From a bacterium BMS3Bbin08 (GTDB taxonomy: Bacteria > Nitrospirota > Thermodesulfovibrionia > UBA6902 > BMS3Bbin08), in the NCBI GenBank assembly GCA_002897775.1, contig BDTR01000064.1:1-64000 (forward strand): DNA of 64,000 nt. Direction: 5' to 3'. A program made the translations under genes and the position numbers. The notes beneath the pieces were generated by a model. The model made no database searches. It had not been told where the DNA came from and saw only the letters and a list, made by a program, of their open reading frames with translations. Shown here piece after piece: positions 42,745 through 50,584 of the stretch; the first letter of the stretch is position 1; each line of letters starts with the position of its first letter.

Positions 42745-43185
42745 ATGAAAAAAATAAAAAAGAAAAAGAAGAGCAAAGTTGTGCCTATTGCACGCTGTGG
42801 ATTGTGCGGGAAAACCGGGAAACTAACGAAGACGGACTGCTGTAATCAATGGATTTGTGACGATGAAGATCAGTATGTAATGTTTTCTTACGATCGAAAC
42901 AGTTGTTACCGAAATCACCGTCGTTACACATTGTGCGGATATCATTTTGCTGAAGAACATCAAGGGGATTGGAAGGACTGTCCAGAATGCAGAGACTCTA
43001 TTGAAACAGAAATGTATGTGTACTATGGGACGAATGAATATAATTTTGAAAAGCTTGAAAATCCTCCGGAATATGAACCGACACGATGCTCTAAATGTAA
43101 CTCTATAATTGTACTGAGTGAAGGTGGATACTCATCAAAAGGCGATGAATATTTATGTTACGAATGCTCAGAGATAAAGTTTTAA
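42745..43185 (+). CDS. Cysteine-rich zinc-binding protein
   Basis: This 146-aa protein has a lysine-rich N terminus, a CGLCGKTGKLTKTDCCNQWI segment, a central C-and-H-rich region (CYRNHRRYTLCGYHF, CPEC) and a C-terminal zinc ribbon (CSKCNSI ... CYEC). About 13 Cys suggest several zinc sites. It has the look of a widespread hypothetical family. It ends 10 bp before attC-like site D, so it is a cassette gene. Function unknown. Confidence 0.7.
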   Translation: MKKIKKKKKSKVVPIARCGLCGKTGKLTKTDCCNQWICDDEDQYVMFSYDRNSCYRNHRRYTLCGYHFAEEHQGDWKDCPECRDSIETEMYVYYGTNEYNFEKLENPPEYEPTRCSKCNSIIVLSEGGYSSKGDEYLCYECSEIKF

Positions 43186-43195
43186 TATAGAAAAC

Positions 43196-43329
43196 GTCGA
43201 ACCAGTCATGTGGATCGAATGCGAGACAGCAGGAGCTTTTTTTGCCAGATTAGAGTTTAAGGTTTTCAAAACAGTTTATCAGCAAGATATCACGCTTCAT
43301 GTCTCACATCGATCATTTCATCGTTCGGT
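43196..43329 (+). other. attC-like recombination site D
   Basis: R'' GTCGAAC (43196-43202) and R' GTTCGGT (43323-43329) bound a 134-bp site. The long stem GATCGAATGCGAGACA (43213-43228) pairs with TGTCTCACATCGATC (43300-43314) with one extrahelical A and one G-T/C-A change. It starts 10 bp after the stop of the cysteine-rich gene. The R' box is the exact complement of R'' at site E, as expected for the ends of the vapBC cassette. Confidence 0.78.
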
Positions 43330-43340
43330 GCAAATAATAA

Positions 43341-43376
43341 TTGACATCATATGCATAAAATGATAAATTAATGCAT
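43341..43376 (+). promoter_or_regulatory. vapBC promoter and inverted ATGCAT sites
   Basis: TTGACA (43341-43346) and TAAATT (43364-43369) with a 17-bp spacing lie directly after site D. Two ATGCAT copies (43350-43355 and 43371-43376), in the order ATATGCAT..ATGCATAA, flank the -10 and are a plausible VapB/VapC operator. An AAGGAGGT site follows before ATG 43390. Confidence 0.55.
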
Positions 43377-43389
43377 AAGGAGGTCGGTT

Positions 43390-43593
43390 ATGAGAACAAC
43401 TTTAGATTTACCAGAAAACTTATTAGAAGAAGCAATGAAGACTACTCACATTCAAACAAAAACCAAGGTTATTATTACAGCCTTGGAAGAGTTAATAAGA
43501 AAATCAAAAATTTCTGAATTAAAGAAATTCAAAGGAAAAATAGATTTAGACATTGACCTGGATACTGTTAGAGGCCGTACATGCCGGTACTAG
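43390..43593 (+). CDS. vapB: VapB-type antitoxin
   Basis: This 67-aa protein starts MRTTLDLPENLLEEAMKTTH with the ribbon-helix-helix of VapB/type II antitoxins, followed by helical ITALEELIRKSK and an acidic FKGKIDLDIDLD tail that would bind the toxin. It overlaps vapC by 13 bp. Ribosome site AAGGAGG is strong. Confidence 0.88.
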   Translation: MRTTLDLPENLLEEAMKTTHIQTKTKVIITALEELIRKSKISELKKFKGKIDLDIDLDTVRGRTCRY

Positions 43594-43961
43594 TTGATAC
43601 GTCTATTTGGGTAGAATATTTCAGAAATGGGAATAACTTAAAAAGACTAGATTTGCTGATAGATGAAAATTTAGTTGTTACGAACGACTTAATTCTTGCA
43701 GAACTAATTCCGTTTCTGAAAATTAGAAAACAAAGAAAAATTATTGAGTTATTGAATAATGTTAATAAACTCCAACTTAATATTAGATGGGATGACATTA
43801 TAGACTATCAGGTGAAATGCTTAAGAAAAGGTATTAATAGAGTTGGGATTCCGGACTTAATAATAGCCCAAAACGCAAAACAAAATGATTGTGAAATATA
43901 TTCATCAGATAACCATTTCAAATTGTTGAAAAACGCTATAGACATAAAGATGACAGCTTAG
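43581..43961 (+). CDS. vapC: PIN-domain toxin VapC
   Basis: This 126-aa PIN-domain ribonuclease has LVDTSIWVEYFR (first Asp), the second acidic residue in LILAELIPF, and the C-terminal GIPDLIIAQNAKQN and IYSSDNHF with the further acidic residues of the metal site. It cleaves RNA and is held by VapB. The pair lies between attC-like sites D and E and is an intact TA cassette. Confidence 0.92.
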   Translation: MPVLVDTSIWVEYFRNGNNLKRLDLLIDENLVVTNDLILAELIPFLKIRKQRKIIELLNNVNKLQLNIRWDDIIDYQVKCLRKGINRVGIPDLIIAQNAKQNDCEIYSSDNHFKLLKNAIDIKMTA

Positions 43962-44021
43962 AAATGGGTGAGATATTTCTCATCATTATTGAAGGCATTA
44001 TCATTTAGCAATATCAGGATC

Positions 44022-44155
44022 ACCGAACAAAGCGCTAGGATAGGTATGCGGAACCTCAGGTACCAAATTGACCTTTGAAGTTTTATGATGTGCGAATTAT
44101 CTTTTTGGCAAGAAAATATTTATCCGGTTCCGCATCCATCAGCTTTGCGTTCGAC
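44022..44155 (+). other. attC-like recombination site E
   Basis: R'' ACCGAAC (44022-44028) and R' GTTCGAC (44149-44155) bound a 134-bp site. Left arm GGTATGCGGAACC (44043-44055) pairs with GGTTCCGCATCC (44126-44137) with one extrahelical T. AAAGC/GCTTT pairing between the boxes and the stem is also retained. R'' is the exact complement of the R' of site D. It lies 60 bp after the vapC stop. This is the best-supported site of the set. Confidence 0.82.
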
Positions 44156-44237
44156 GACAAAAAATAATGAATACAGATATATTGATATGGTATTTTAGAT
44201 CAAGGATTATGACAAAGAAAAAGTAGATGATTTGACC

Positions 44238-44993
44238 GTATGCCGTGAAGGACGTATGACTTGTCGGTTGAAGTCTGACCGTGGGAATTCGGCAGTTCAC
44301 CCACGTAGCTTGAGGGAAGTGTAAGGGGTAACCCGAAGCACTAAGTTCCCTGACAAAGGCTCATTTGGTGAGTCGAGCAAACCTGCGGGTTGCAGCGGAA
44401 GCGAACCTATAAGTAGCCTCGTAACTTCAAAACGGAGTTGCCGACCCTGTGGTCAAGAGGGGAAGGCTGTAACACCTGTCCTAACAATAACTGCCAAAAC
44501 CGATAGGTGGGCTCTCGGGGTAGCAGGGGTGACACGCAGGGGAAGCCATGCGGAAGAACACGGGGGACCCTTACAGAAGTGGTGCAGGGCAGCAACTGAT
44601 GGGTATAAGGGAGACCGAAATCCACATTGGGTCTGTAAGGGAGTCGGAGTCGCCCATAGTACCGATAGAATTGCAGGGACAACATAACCTTGCGAGAGGG
44701 AAGGGGCAATGCCTTCATCATGTATCTGAAGAAAGGATGGAGAGGAGATTGCGTAAATGCTAACAACTCCAATAAAGATTCAGGAACTTCAGAGGAAACT
44801 ATACCGGAAGGCAAAGCAGGATAGTGAGTTCAGATTTTACGCTCTCTATGACAAGGTATACAGGGGTGACATCCTGAATCATGCCTACAACCTTGTAAAG
44901 AACAACAAAGGGACATCCGGAGCAGACGGAATAACCTTTGCCGACATAGAAGAGCGTGAAGGAGGAGCAGGGGAATATCAGCCCAGGCTTTAA
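44238..44993 (+). mobile_element. Truncated group II intron (5' part)
   Basis: The stretch from about 44238 to 44756 has the GC-rich, structured sequence of a bacterial group II intron 5' region (GTGGG/CCCAC hairpin, AGGGAAGTG..CACTAAGTTCCCT stem, ACAAAGGCTC and GTGAGTCGAGCAAACC segments), followed by the first codons of its reverse transcriptase. No domain V/VI or RT core follows, so the 3' two-thirds are deleted. It begins shortly after attC-like site E. The exact 5' boundary is not certain. Confidence 0.65.
44757..44993 (+). pseudogene. ltrA: N-terminal fragment of group II intron reverse transcriptase
   Basis: The ORF starts MLTTPIKIQELQRKLYRKAK and continues through FRFYALYDKVYRGDILNHAY to NNKGTSGADGITFADIEERE, the RT0 region of intron-encoded proteins (about 65 residues). 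It then leaves the family and stops. Normal proteins are 420 aa or longer with RT domains 1-7 and a maturase domain, all missing here. Ribosome site AGAGGAG is retained. Confidence 0.8.
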
Positions 44994-45042
44994 TGCCGGT
45001 CAGGAAAAAGCTAAGGGATAGCACTTTGACATTCGACATCAA

Positions 45043-45069
45043 ATCTATCGAGGTTCAACCTCGATAGAT
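45043..45069. repeat. 27-bp perfect palindrome, copy 1
   Basis: ATCTATCGAGGTT-C-AACCTCGATAGAT is a perfect 13+1+13 palindrome. The identical sequence is at 45514-45540, so the two copies bracket a single secreted-protein gene. On the minus strand copy 1 lies just past the stop of that gene and could act as a stem, but no T run follows. Confidence 0.75.
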
Positions 45070-45085
45070 GGGGCTCAGGAGGGTT

Positions 45086-45487
45086 TTATTTATTTTCCAG
45101 GTCCTGATCACAGACATGATGACTCGAAAGATCTTTGTCCTGGTCCATAAAAGGTTTTTCCGGCATCATTTCTTTCATCATTTGACCGCACTTTCTCATT
45201 ATTTGTATCGCGGGGGCCTTTGCCATTTCCTTGCCGAATGAGATCGCCTTTTCCTGGGCTTTGTCGCGTTTGCCTTCAGCGCACAGAGATTTTATCTCAG
45301 CATCGACCTGTTTTGAACGCTGTTCAAGCACTTCCAGTTCCGCCTGATCAACATCCTGCATACAAGACTGCATTTTTTGCATCTGTTCGGTCATTTTCCG
45401 CATGTCTTCTTCGTTCATATTCTGATAATCCTGCGCGGCGATCGCTGTGGGGATCAACAGTATAAGAATGCCTGCCAATATTTTCAT
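45086..45487 (-). CDS. Secreted helical protein flanked by identical palindromes
   Basis: This 133-aa protein has a signal peptide (MKILAGILILLIPTAIAAQ), then an alpha-helical, Met/Gln/Lys-rich region (EEDMRKMTEQMQKMQSCMQD) with four Cys in the mature part. It is not recognised by family. Ribosome site GGAGGAG precedes the start. It is bracketed by identical 27-bp palindromes at 45043 and 45514, which could mark a mobile or excisable unit. Confidence 0.6.
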   Translation of the reverse strand: MKILAGILILLIPTAIAAQDYQNMNEEDMRKMTEQMQKMQSCMQDVDQAELEVLEQRSKQVDAEIKSLCAEGKRDKAQEKAISFGKEMAKAPAIQIMRKCGQMMKEMMPEKPFMDQDKDLSSHHVCDQDLENK

Positions 45488-45513
45488 GGTTTCTCCTCCG
45501 TTAAGATTTTGTT

Positions 45514-45540
45514 ATCTATCGAGGTTCAACCTCGATAGAT
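45514..45540. repeat. 27-bp perfect palindrome, copy 2
   Basis: This copy is identical to 45043-45069. It lies 26 bp upstream of the secreted-protein gene start and downstream of the heptosyltransferase fusion. Location in the upstream region could also make it an operator or a hairpin in the 5' leader. Confidence 0.75.
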
Positions 45541-45611
45541 AATTTTCCGTAAAAACAATCAGTTGCGCTACTGGCGAAGCAGGCAATGATTAACAATTCT
45601 CAATTCACGGT

Positions 45612-47165
45612 TCATGGTTCACGGTTTTCTTGCAGTATCCAGTCCACTGCTTTATTGAGGTTTTTGGCAACAAAATCAGCGGCCTCTGAGTTCATATCTT
45701 GTCCTGTCTGAACCAGCACTCCTTTTGCCCCTGCCTCTTTTGCCAGAAGCATATCAGCTATCTTGTCCCCGACCACATAAGAGTGTTTCAGGTCTATATT
45801 GTGTTTGAGTCTGGCCCTGCGCAGGAGCAGTGTTTTGGGCTTTCTGCATCTGCAATCGTCATCAGGGTGATGCGGGCAGAAATAAAAGTCATCTATGCCC
45901 AGTGTTTTTTTAAGGTAGGCGTTGGACGCCCTGACAAAGTCTTCACTTACAAGCCCGCGCGCGATACCTGACTGGTTTGTTATGCCGATAAGTTTAAAGC
46001 CCGCGTGTTTTAATTTTTCAAGGTCCGCAACTGCGTGATCGAATATCCTTAGGTTGCTGAAGCTGTTCAAATACCCGGCATCCTCAATAACTGTCCCGTC
46101 CCTGTCGAGGAAAACCGCTTTTTCTTTTGGAAGGACGTCTTTCAGCGCTTCAAAGATATCCTCAGCGGTGATCGCGGTCATGCACTTAAGGTGTCCCTCG
46201 GGGCATTCTCTTTCAAGGCAGGGAGAACAGGCAAGGTCTTTACTTACAGTCCTGCAGCCTTCACCAAAAGGGCCGGTCTTTGTCCTGTCTGTGGAGCCGA
46301 ATATTGCCACTGTCGGCACCAGTAATGCTGAAGCCATATGCATAGGGCCTGAATCATTTGTTATGAACGCGTCGCATTCCGATATTAACGCGGCAAGCTG
46401 TCTAAGGTCTGTCTTGCCGGCCATATTTAAACAGTAAGAACCGGAAAACGTGAGACGGGAGATTATATTCCCGGCAATTTCAGCCTCTGCGGGGTTTCCA
46501 AAGAGCACGACACGTCCATCCAGTTCATCGACTATTTTTTTTGCCAGTTCCGCGAACCTCTCAGGCATCCATCTTTTTGCCGAGCCGTACGCTGCCCCAG
46601 GGTTTATGCCGATGACAGGCCGGCCGGATGTGAGGCCCAGCTCTTTGCTTAAAAGCGCTTTTGCGTCATTTGTCTCTGCCTGGCTTAGATATATGCGCGG
46701 CTCTGTGTCTTCGGCAGATATATTTAGGGATTTAGCTAACAGGTTCAAATAGTAATGGACCTGATGTTGATCAAGGACCTCCTGTTCCACAGGCACTGAC
46801 CGCGTAAGCAGGAGCCTTCGCCAGTCTCTGCGGTATCCGATCCTTTCAGGTATTCCAGCAAGCCATGTAATAAAGGCGGCGTCAAAAGCATTCTGCAGAA
46901 GTATTGCTGTGCTAAAACCCCTTGCCTTAAGCATTCTTGCCAGCTTGAACCTGCCCATGATGCTGTTAAACCTGTCATCATAAAGGATGATCTCGTTTAT
47001 GTGCGGGTTGCCCTTGAATATTTCAGCGACCAAGGGTTTGACCAGAAGACTTATGTGCGCGTCAGGAAATACCCGGCGCACTGCCTTGATAGCCGGCGTT
47101 GTAAGAACAGCGTCGCCTATCCAGTTCACGCCCCTGATGAGAATTTTTCTAACGATCGCGGTCAT
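45612..47165 (-). CDS. Heptosyltransferase-heptose bisphosphate phosphatase fusion
   Basis: This 517-aa bifunctional protein has an N-terminal ADP-heptose:LPS heptosyltransferase (GT9, about 1-345; ILIRGVNWIGDAVLTTPAI, GINPGAAYGSAKRW, CDAFITNDSGPMHMA). It is fused to a C-terminal HAD-type D,D-heptose 1,7-bisphosphate phosphatase (about 350-515; AVFLDRDGTVIEDAGYL, ITNQSGIARG, FYFCPHHPDDDCRCRKP, VVGDKIADM). Fusion joins precursor formation and transfer in LPS core synthesis. The last residues (LQENREP) lie in an ACGGTTCATGGTTCACGG repeat. It is downstream of the small gene at 47183. Confidence 0.9.
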   Translation of the reverse strand: MTAIVRKILIRGVNWIGDAVLTTPAIKAVRRVFPDAHISLLVKPLVAEIFKGNPHINEIILYDDRFNSIMGRFKLARMLKARGFSTAILLQNAFDAAFITWLAGIPERIGYRRDWRRLLLTRSVPVEQEVLDQHQVHYYLNLLAKSLNISAEDTEPRIYLSQAETNDAKALLSKELGLTSGRPVIGINPGAAYGSAKRWMPERFAELAKKIVDELDGRVVLFGNPAEAEIAGNIISRLTFSGSYCLNMAGKTDLRQLAALISECDAFITNDSGPMHMASALLVPTVAIFGSTDRTKTGPFGEGCRTVSKDLACSPCLERECPEGHLKCMTAITAEDIFEALKDVLPKEKAVFLDRDGTVIEDAGYLNSFSNLRIFDHAVADLEKLKHAGFKLIGITNQSGIARGLVSEDFVRASNAYLKKTLGIDDFYFCPHHPDDDCRCRKPKTLLLRRARLKHNIDLKHSYVVGDKIADMLLAKEAGAKGVLVQTGQDMNSEAADFVAKNLNKAVDWILQENREP

Positions 47166-47182
47166 AACAGTCCATGCTCAGT

Positions 47183-47404
47183 TTAGCAGGTTTGAACAGC
47201 TAAATGCCCTCTCTGGTAAAGAAGATTTCCGGCAGGATAATAAAGGCGCAGTATAAAAATTGAGTCAATAAACCCCTTATATCCCAGCATTGTCGCTGAC
47301 TTGTAGAGAAGACGCGTTTTTTTTATGTACTTAACGCCGTCCTTATCGGTGTATGGACCGGGGCTTTTGGGATTGTAGGGGGTAAGGCAAAGGAAAGTTT
47401 TCAT
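47183..47404 (-). CDS. Small hypothetical protein coupled to Lon-like protease
   Basis: This 73-aa protein (MKTFLCLTPYNPKSPGPYTD ... LLYKSATMLGYKGFID) has no recognised family. Its ATG overlaps the stop of the upstream protease gene (ATGA), and it ends 17 bp before the heptosyltransferase fusion start, so it lies in one operon. The basic, tyrosine-rich sequence has no clear signal or membrane span. The coupling is the chief evidence that it is real. Confidence 0.5.
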   Translation of the reverse strand: MKTFLCLTPYNPKSPGPYTDKDGVKYIKKTRLLYKSATMLGYKGFIDSIFILRLYYPAGNLLYQRGHLAVQTC

Positions 47405-49833
47405 TCCTCGTTTTCTTTGTTTTTTTTCTCCTCCTCCTCTTCTTCTTCCTCTTTTTTCTTTTTCCCGGCCCTGGAAAGCTCCGCAAGTTTTTTTGCTACA
47501 AGATGGTTAAAGGTCCCCTCAGGGTAATTTCCGTCGGGCTGTAATTCTCCGGGTTTCATGCCTGTAAATATCTCAATGCCGTCTTCTATTGTGTCAATGG
47601 AATAAACAGTAAACTTCCTGCTCCTGACCGCTTCAACCACCTCTTTTTTGAGCATCAGGTTCTTCATGTTCGGGCCCGGTATGATCACGCCCTGCGCGCC
47701 GTCAAGGCTGTCAAGCTTGCAGACATCAAAGAACCCTTCTATCTTTTCATTTACCCCGCCTATGGGCTGGACCTCTCCATGCTGGTTCATTGACCCTGTT
47801 ATTGCCAGAGATTGCTTTAAGGGCACGCCTGCAATACTGCTCAGCAAGACGTATATCTCGGCGCATGTGGCGCTGTCTCCTTCTATCCCGCCGTAAAGCT
47901 GTTCAAATGTAAGAGAGGCCGTAAGGCTGAGGGGCTGTTTCCTGGCATATTTCTCCCCGAGGTACGCGCTCAGTATCAATACCGCCTTTTCGTGGATCTT
48001 TCCGCTTAGTTTGGTCTCTCTTTCGATATTTACAATGCCGGCTTTTCCCGCGTATGCCCTTGATGTGATCCTGGAAGGAATACCGAACCTGTAGTCACCC
48101 AGGTCAATGACCGCAAGGCCGTTGATCTGCCCGGCCACGGCGCCTTTTGTATCCAGAAGGATGGTCTTTTCCCTGATCGCCTCGTGTATCTTTTTTTCGA
48201 CCTTGTTGCACCTGTAAACCTTTTCCTCCAGGGCCTTTTCAACGTGTTCCACCTTGACAACTTTGGCCCCGTCTGTTTTTGCCCAGTGATCAGCCTCTCT
48301 CAGGACGTCAGCTATTTCACTGAACTTTGCCGAAAGCTTTTTCTGATGTTCGGCAAGCCTTGAACCGTATTCCGCGATCTTTGCGACCGCGTCCCTTTCA
48401 AATGGCTGTAATCCCTTTTCAGTACATTTCGTGCGGATAAAGCCCGCGTATTTAAGAAGGCTTTCCCTGTCCCTGTCCATGCGGTTCTCAAAGTCAGCCT
48501 TTATTTTAAAGAGTTCCCTGTATTCTTCATCCAGGTTATAAAGCAGATAGTAGAGATAGGGATTGCCTACCAGCACCACTTTAACGTTAAAAGGCACGGC
48601 CTGGGGCCTCAGGGTCACTGATGACACAAGCCGGTACTGTTCCCACACATCCTCTATCTTTAGCTCCTTGTCCTTGATCGACCGCTTAAGCGCGTCGTAG
48701 ACAAAGATGTTCTTCAGAACATTAAGGGCGTCCAGAACCAGATAGCCGCCGTTAGCCATGTGCAGTGCGCCTGCCTTGATCATGCTGAAGTCGGTCACGG
48801 CAACGCCGTACTGGAGTTTGTGCTCGATCCTTCCAAACAGGTTGTAATAGGTCGGGTTGCTTTCAATGACAACAGGAGCGCCTTTTCTGTCCCGGTTGTT
48901 CACAAAGACATTTACATAGTATCTGACGAACGAAGGTTCTGTCTTTGCGGGTTTAAAAAAAGGAAGGGCTGACGGCTGTTCTTCCTGCGGCTTGAAATCT
49001 TCCACATGGGCAAGGATATCTTCTCTTACATCGTCAAGGTAAGCAATGATCTCGGTGTTGTCCTCATATTTCTGTTTGAGCTCATCGATCAGGTGCCCTA
49101 CTGAAGAAAGAGCAGCCTGCCTTTCAAGCTGTTCTATTTTTTCTTTGACCTTTTTTTCCTCTACCCGTACCATTCTTACCGCGTCATCAAGTTTGTCCTG
49201 GAGCTGTCTGCCGATCTCATCTATTTTTTTCCTTACCTCAGTGTCCAGTTTCGCGTATTCTTCCTCATTTAATACCTCACCTGTTTTTTTCACAGGGACG
49301 AGCGCCAGTCCGCTGACGCTCTTTTTTAAAGCAAAGTCCTTTTCTTTTACTTCCTTCTCAAGGCCTGAAAAAAGTTTTTTCTGCTTTTCCTGGAAATCTT
49401 CAAAGATCTTGGTACGCTGCCTTTCGTATTCCTTTGACTCAAAGATCTTGGGGATCTCCTGCTGAAGGACCTTTATCAGCCCGTCCATATCTTTATGGAA
49501 AGTCAGGCCCGTTCCAGGAGGCAGGCTCAGTGCCTGGGGGACATCCGGGTTTTTGAAGTTGTATACATAACACCAGTCATTGGGAACAGGTTCTTTTCCT
49601 GATTTCTCTTCAAGGATGGTCTTGATGGTCGTCATCTTCCCTGTTCCGCTTTCGCCCAGAATGTAAATATTAAAACCGTGGCTTTCTATGCCCAGTCCAA
49701 AATCAAGGGCCCTTAATGCCCTTGCCTGGCCGATGGTTTCTTCAAGAGGCTGGATCTCATCCGTGGTCTTGAAAGGGAAATCGGAAGGTTCGCACCGGAA
49801 ATAGAGTTCATCTGTCGATACTTTTTTTAGCAT
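47401..49833 (-). CDS. Lon-like ATP-dependent protease (S16)
   Basis: This 810-aa protein belongs to the Lon-related (LonC/YcbZ-like) family. The N-terminal AAA part has Walker A GESGTGKMTTIKTI (about 57-70), followed by a long helical insert (about 150-300) and a C-terminal S16 protease domain with the catalytic Ser in EGDSATCAE (about 653) and Lys in GGVNEKIEGF (about 695). The C-terminal tail is a run of Glu and Lys (KKKEEEEEEEEKKNKENEE). It would degrade damaged or regulatory proteins. A GGAGG site precedes the start. Confidence 0.87.
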   Translation of the reverse strand: MLKKVSTDELYFRCEPSDFPFKTTDEIQPLEETIGQARALRALDFGLGIESHGFNIYILGESGTGKMTTIKTILEEKSGKEPVPNDWCYVYNFKNPDVPQALSLPPGTGLTFHKDMDGLIKVLQQEIPKIFESKEYERQRTKIFEDFQEKQKKLFSGLEKEVKEKDFALKKSVSGLALVPVKKTGEVLNEEEYAKLDTEVRKKIDEIGRQLQDKLDDAVRMVRVEEKKVKEKIEQLERQAALSSVGHLIDELKQKYEDNTEIIAYLDDVREDILAHVEDFKPQEEQPSALPFFKPAKTEPSFVRYYVNVFVNNRDRKGAPVVIESNPTYYNLFGRIEHKLQYGVAVTDFSMIKAGALHMANGGYLVLDALNVLKNIFVYDALKRSIKDKELKIEDVWEQYRLVSSVTLRPQAVPFNVKVVLVGNPYLYYLLYNLDEEYRELFKIKADFENRMDRDRESLLKYAGFIRTKCTEKGLQPFERDAVAKIAEYGSRLAEHQKKLSAKFSEIADVLREADHWAKTDGAKVVKVEHVEKALEEKVYRCNKVEKKIHEAIREKTILLDTKGAVAGQINGLAVIDLGDYRFGIPSRITSRAYAGKAGIVNIERETKLSGKIHEKAVLILSAYLGEKYARKQPLSLTASLTFEQLYGGIEGDSATCAEIYVLLSSIAGVPLKQSLAITGSMNQHGEVQPIGGVNEKIEGFFDVCKLDSLDGAQGVIIPGPNMKNLMLKKEVVEAVRSRKFTVYSIDTIEDGIEIFTGMKPGELQPDGNYPEGTFNHLVAKKLAELSRAGKKKKEEEEEEEEKKNKENEE

Positions 49834-49855
49834 GAATAAACCTCCGAAAATATAG

Positions 49856-49935
49856 TTAAAAGTTAAAAGTGAAAAATTCGGAGTTAAAAAATGTGCTTGT
49901 AATAACTCATAACTTTAAACTCTCAACTTTTTTAA
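49856..49935. repeat. AGTTAAAAG-type short repeats upstream of Lon-like gene
   Basis: GTTAAAAGTTAAAAGTGAAAA, GGAGTTAAAAA and TAACTCATAACTTTAAACTC are inexact tandem and inverted copies around the gene start region. It belongs to the scattered short-repeat class of this genome. Confidence 0.45.
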
Positions 49936-49987
49936 TCAATATTGACATTATATCCCTGAGAAGAACTGTTGGCAAGGTTTTTCCAAT

Positions 49988-50045
49988 GGACTTAAAATTG
50001 CTTGTCAGCAATGGCGTGCCGGTTTAAATCCGGTCTCCGGCACTA
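49988..50045 (+). tRNA. tRNA-Leu(UAA) 3' remnant
   Basis: The 58-bp sequence starts with an anticodon-loop-like CTTAAAA, continues to a variable-arm-like segment, then has a full T arm (GCCGG-TTTAAAT-CCGGT), the acceptor 3' strand CTCCGGC, and ACTA in place of ACCA. The 5' half (acceptor 5' strand, D arm) is absent. This is the typical att scar of tRNA-integrating elements. The intact tRNA is not in the window. Nearby genes to the right are AT-rich and defence-like. Confidence 0.65.
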
Positions 50046-50082
50046 TTGTTTAATCAATTAAAGCTTAAAGTGACATCAGAAA

Positions 50083-50316
50083 TTAATCAGTTGTAACGCT
50101 GTGTTTTGTTTTATCTAAGGATTGTTGCAGTAAGTTGATAAACCTTTCGATTCCGATTCGATCTATTGCTATTCGAGAAAATGTCATTATTGGGCCTGTT
50201 TCCCCTTCTCTACTTGGCGGTTCTTGAAATCGAAATTCAAGAATGAATGTTTGGCCGTTATTTGTTCCAACGCCGAAATGGTTACTGCATATGGGAATCA
50301 TTTTTTCATTATCCAT
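50083..50316 (-). CDS. Small hypothetical protein (DUF3467-like hints)
   Basis: This 77-aa protein reads CSNHFGVGTNNGQTFILEF, then SRIAIDRIGIERFINLLQQS. The central beta-hairpin and a C-terminal helix with L-x2-L resemble DUF3467 proteins, but similarity is weak. A GGAGGTG ribosome site before ATG supports it as real. It is next to the tRNA remnant, in an AT-rich insert. Confidence 0.5.
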   Translation of the reverse strand: MDNEKMIPICSNHFGVGTNNGQTFILEFRFQEPPSREGETGPIMTFSRIAIDRIGIERFINLLQQSLDKTKHSVTTD

Positions 50317-50547
50317 ATTTCACCTCCGTATTAGAAGTATACGTCAAGAATTTTTTTTTTACAAGCTATTTATCAAATAAATTAGATAGACAGTATTCAT
50401 TTACCAAAATTATTGGTAAATGAAGTATCAATCGCAACTATATAGGTACTATAGTGGCTATAAGAACTCACAATAAAAGCATTTTTCAGATAATTAACAA
50501 ATATAATTGAAATATGGTAAAATATACCACCTTAAATAGTATAATAC

Positions 50548-50576
50548 TTGACAATTTAAACTTTATTGCATATACT
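50548..50576 (+). promoter_or_regulatory. Promoter of AbiEii/HTH pair (leaderless)
   Basis: Consensus TTGACA (50548-50553) and TATACT (50571-50576) are 17 bp apart. The ATG at 50585 lies about where transcription would begin, implying a leaderless mRNA. The 50317-50584 gap is otherwise AT-rich with no gene. Confidence 0.65.
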
Positions 50577-50584
50577 AGACCATA

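Noticed and set aside
44090-44094. GTGCG as the group II intron 5' end
   Set aside because: It falls in the loop of attC-like site E, whose right arm and R' box continue to 44155, so the intron must begin later.
44407-44814. Minus-strand 135-aa ORF
   Set aside because: It is antisense to the structured RNA of the group II intron fragment and has no protein-family features.
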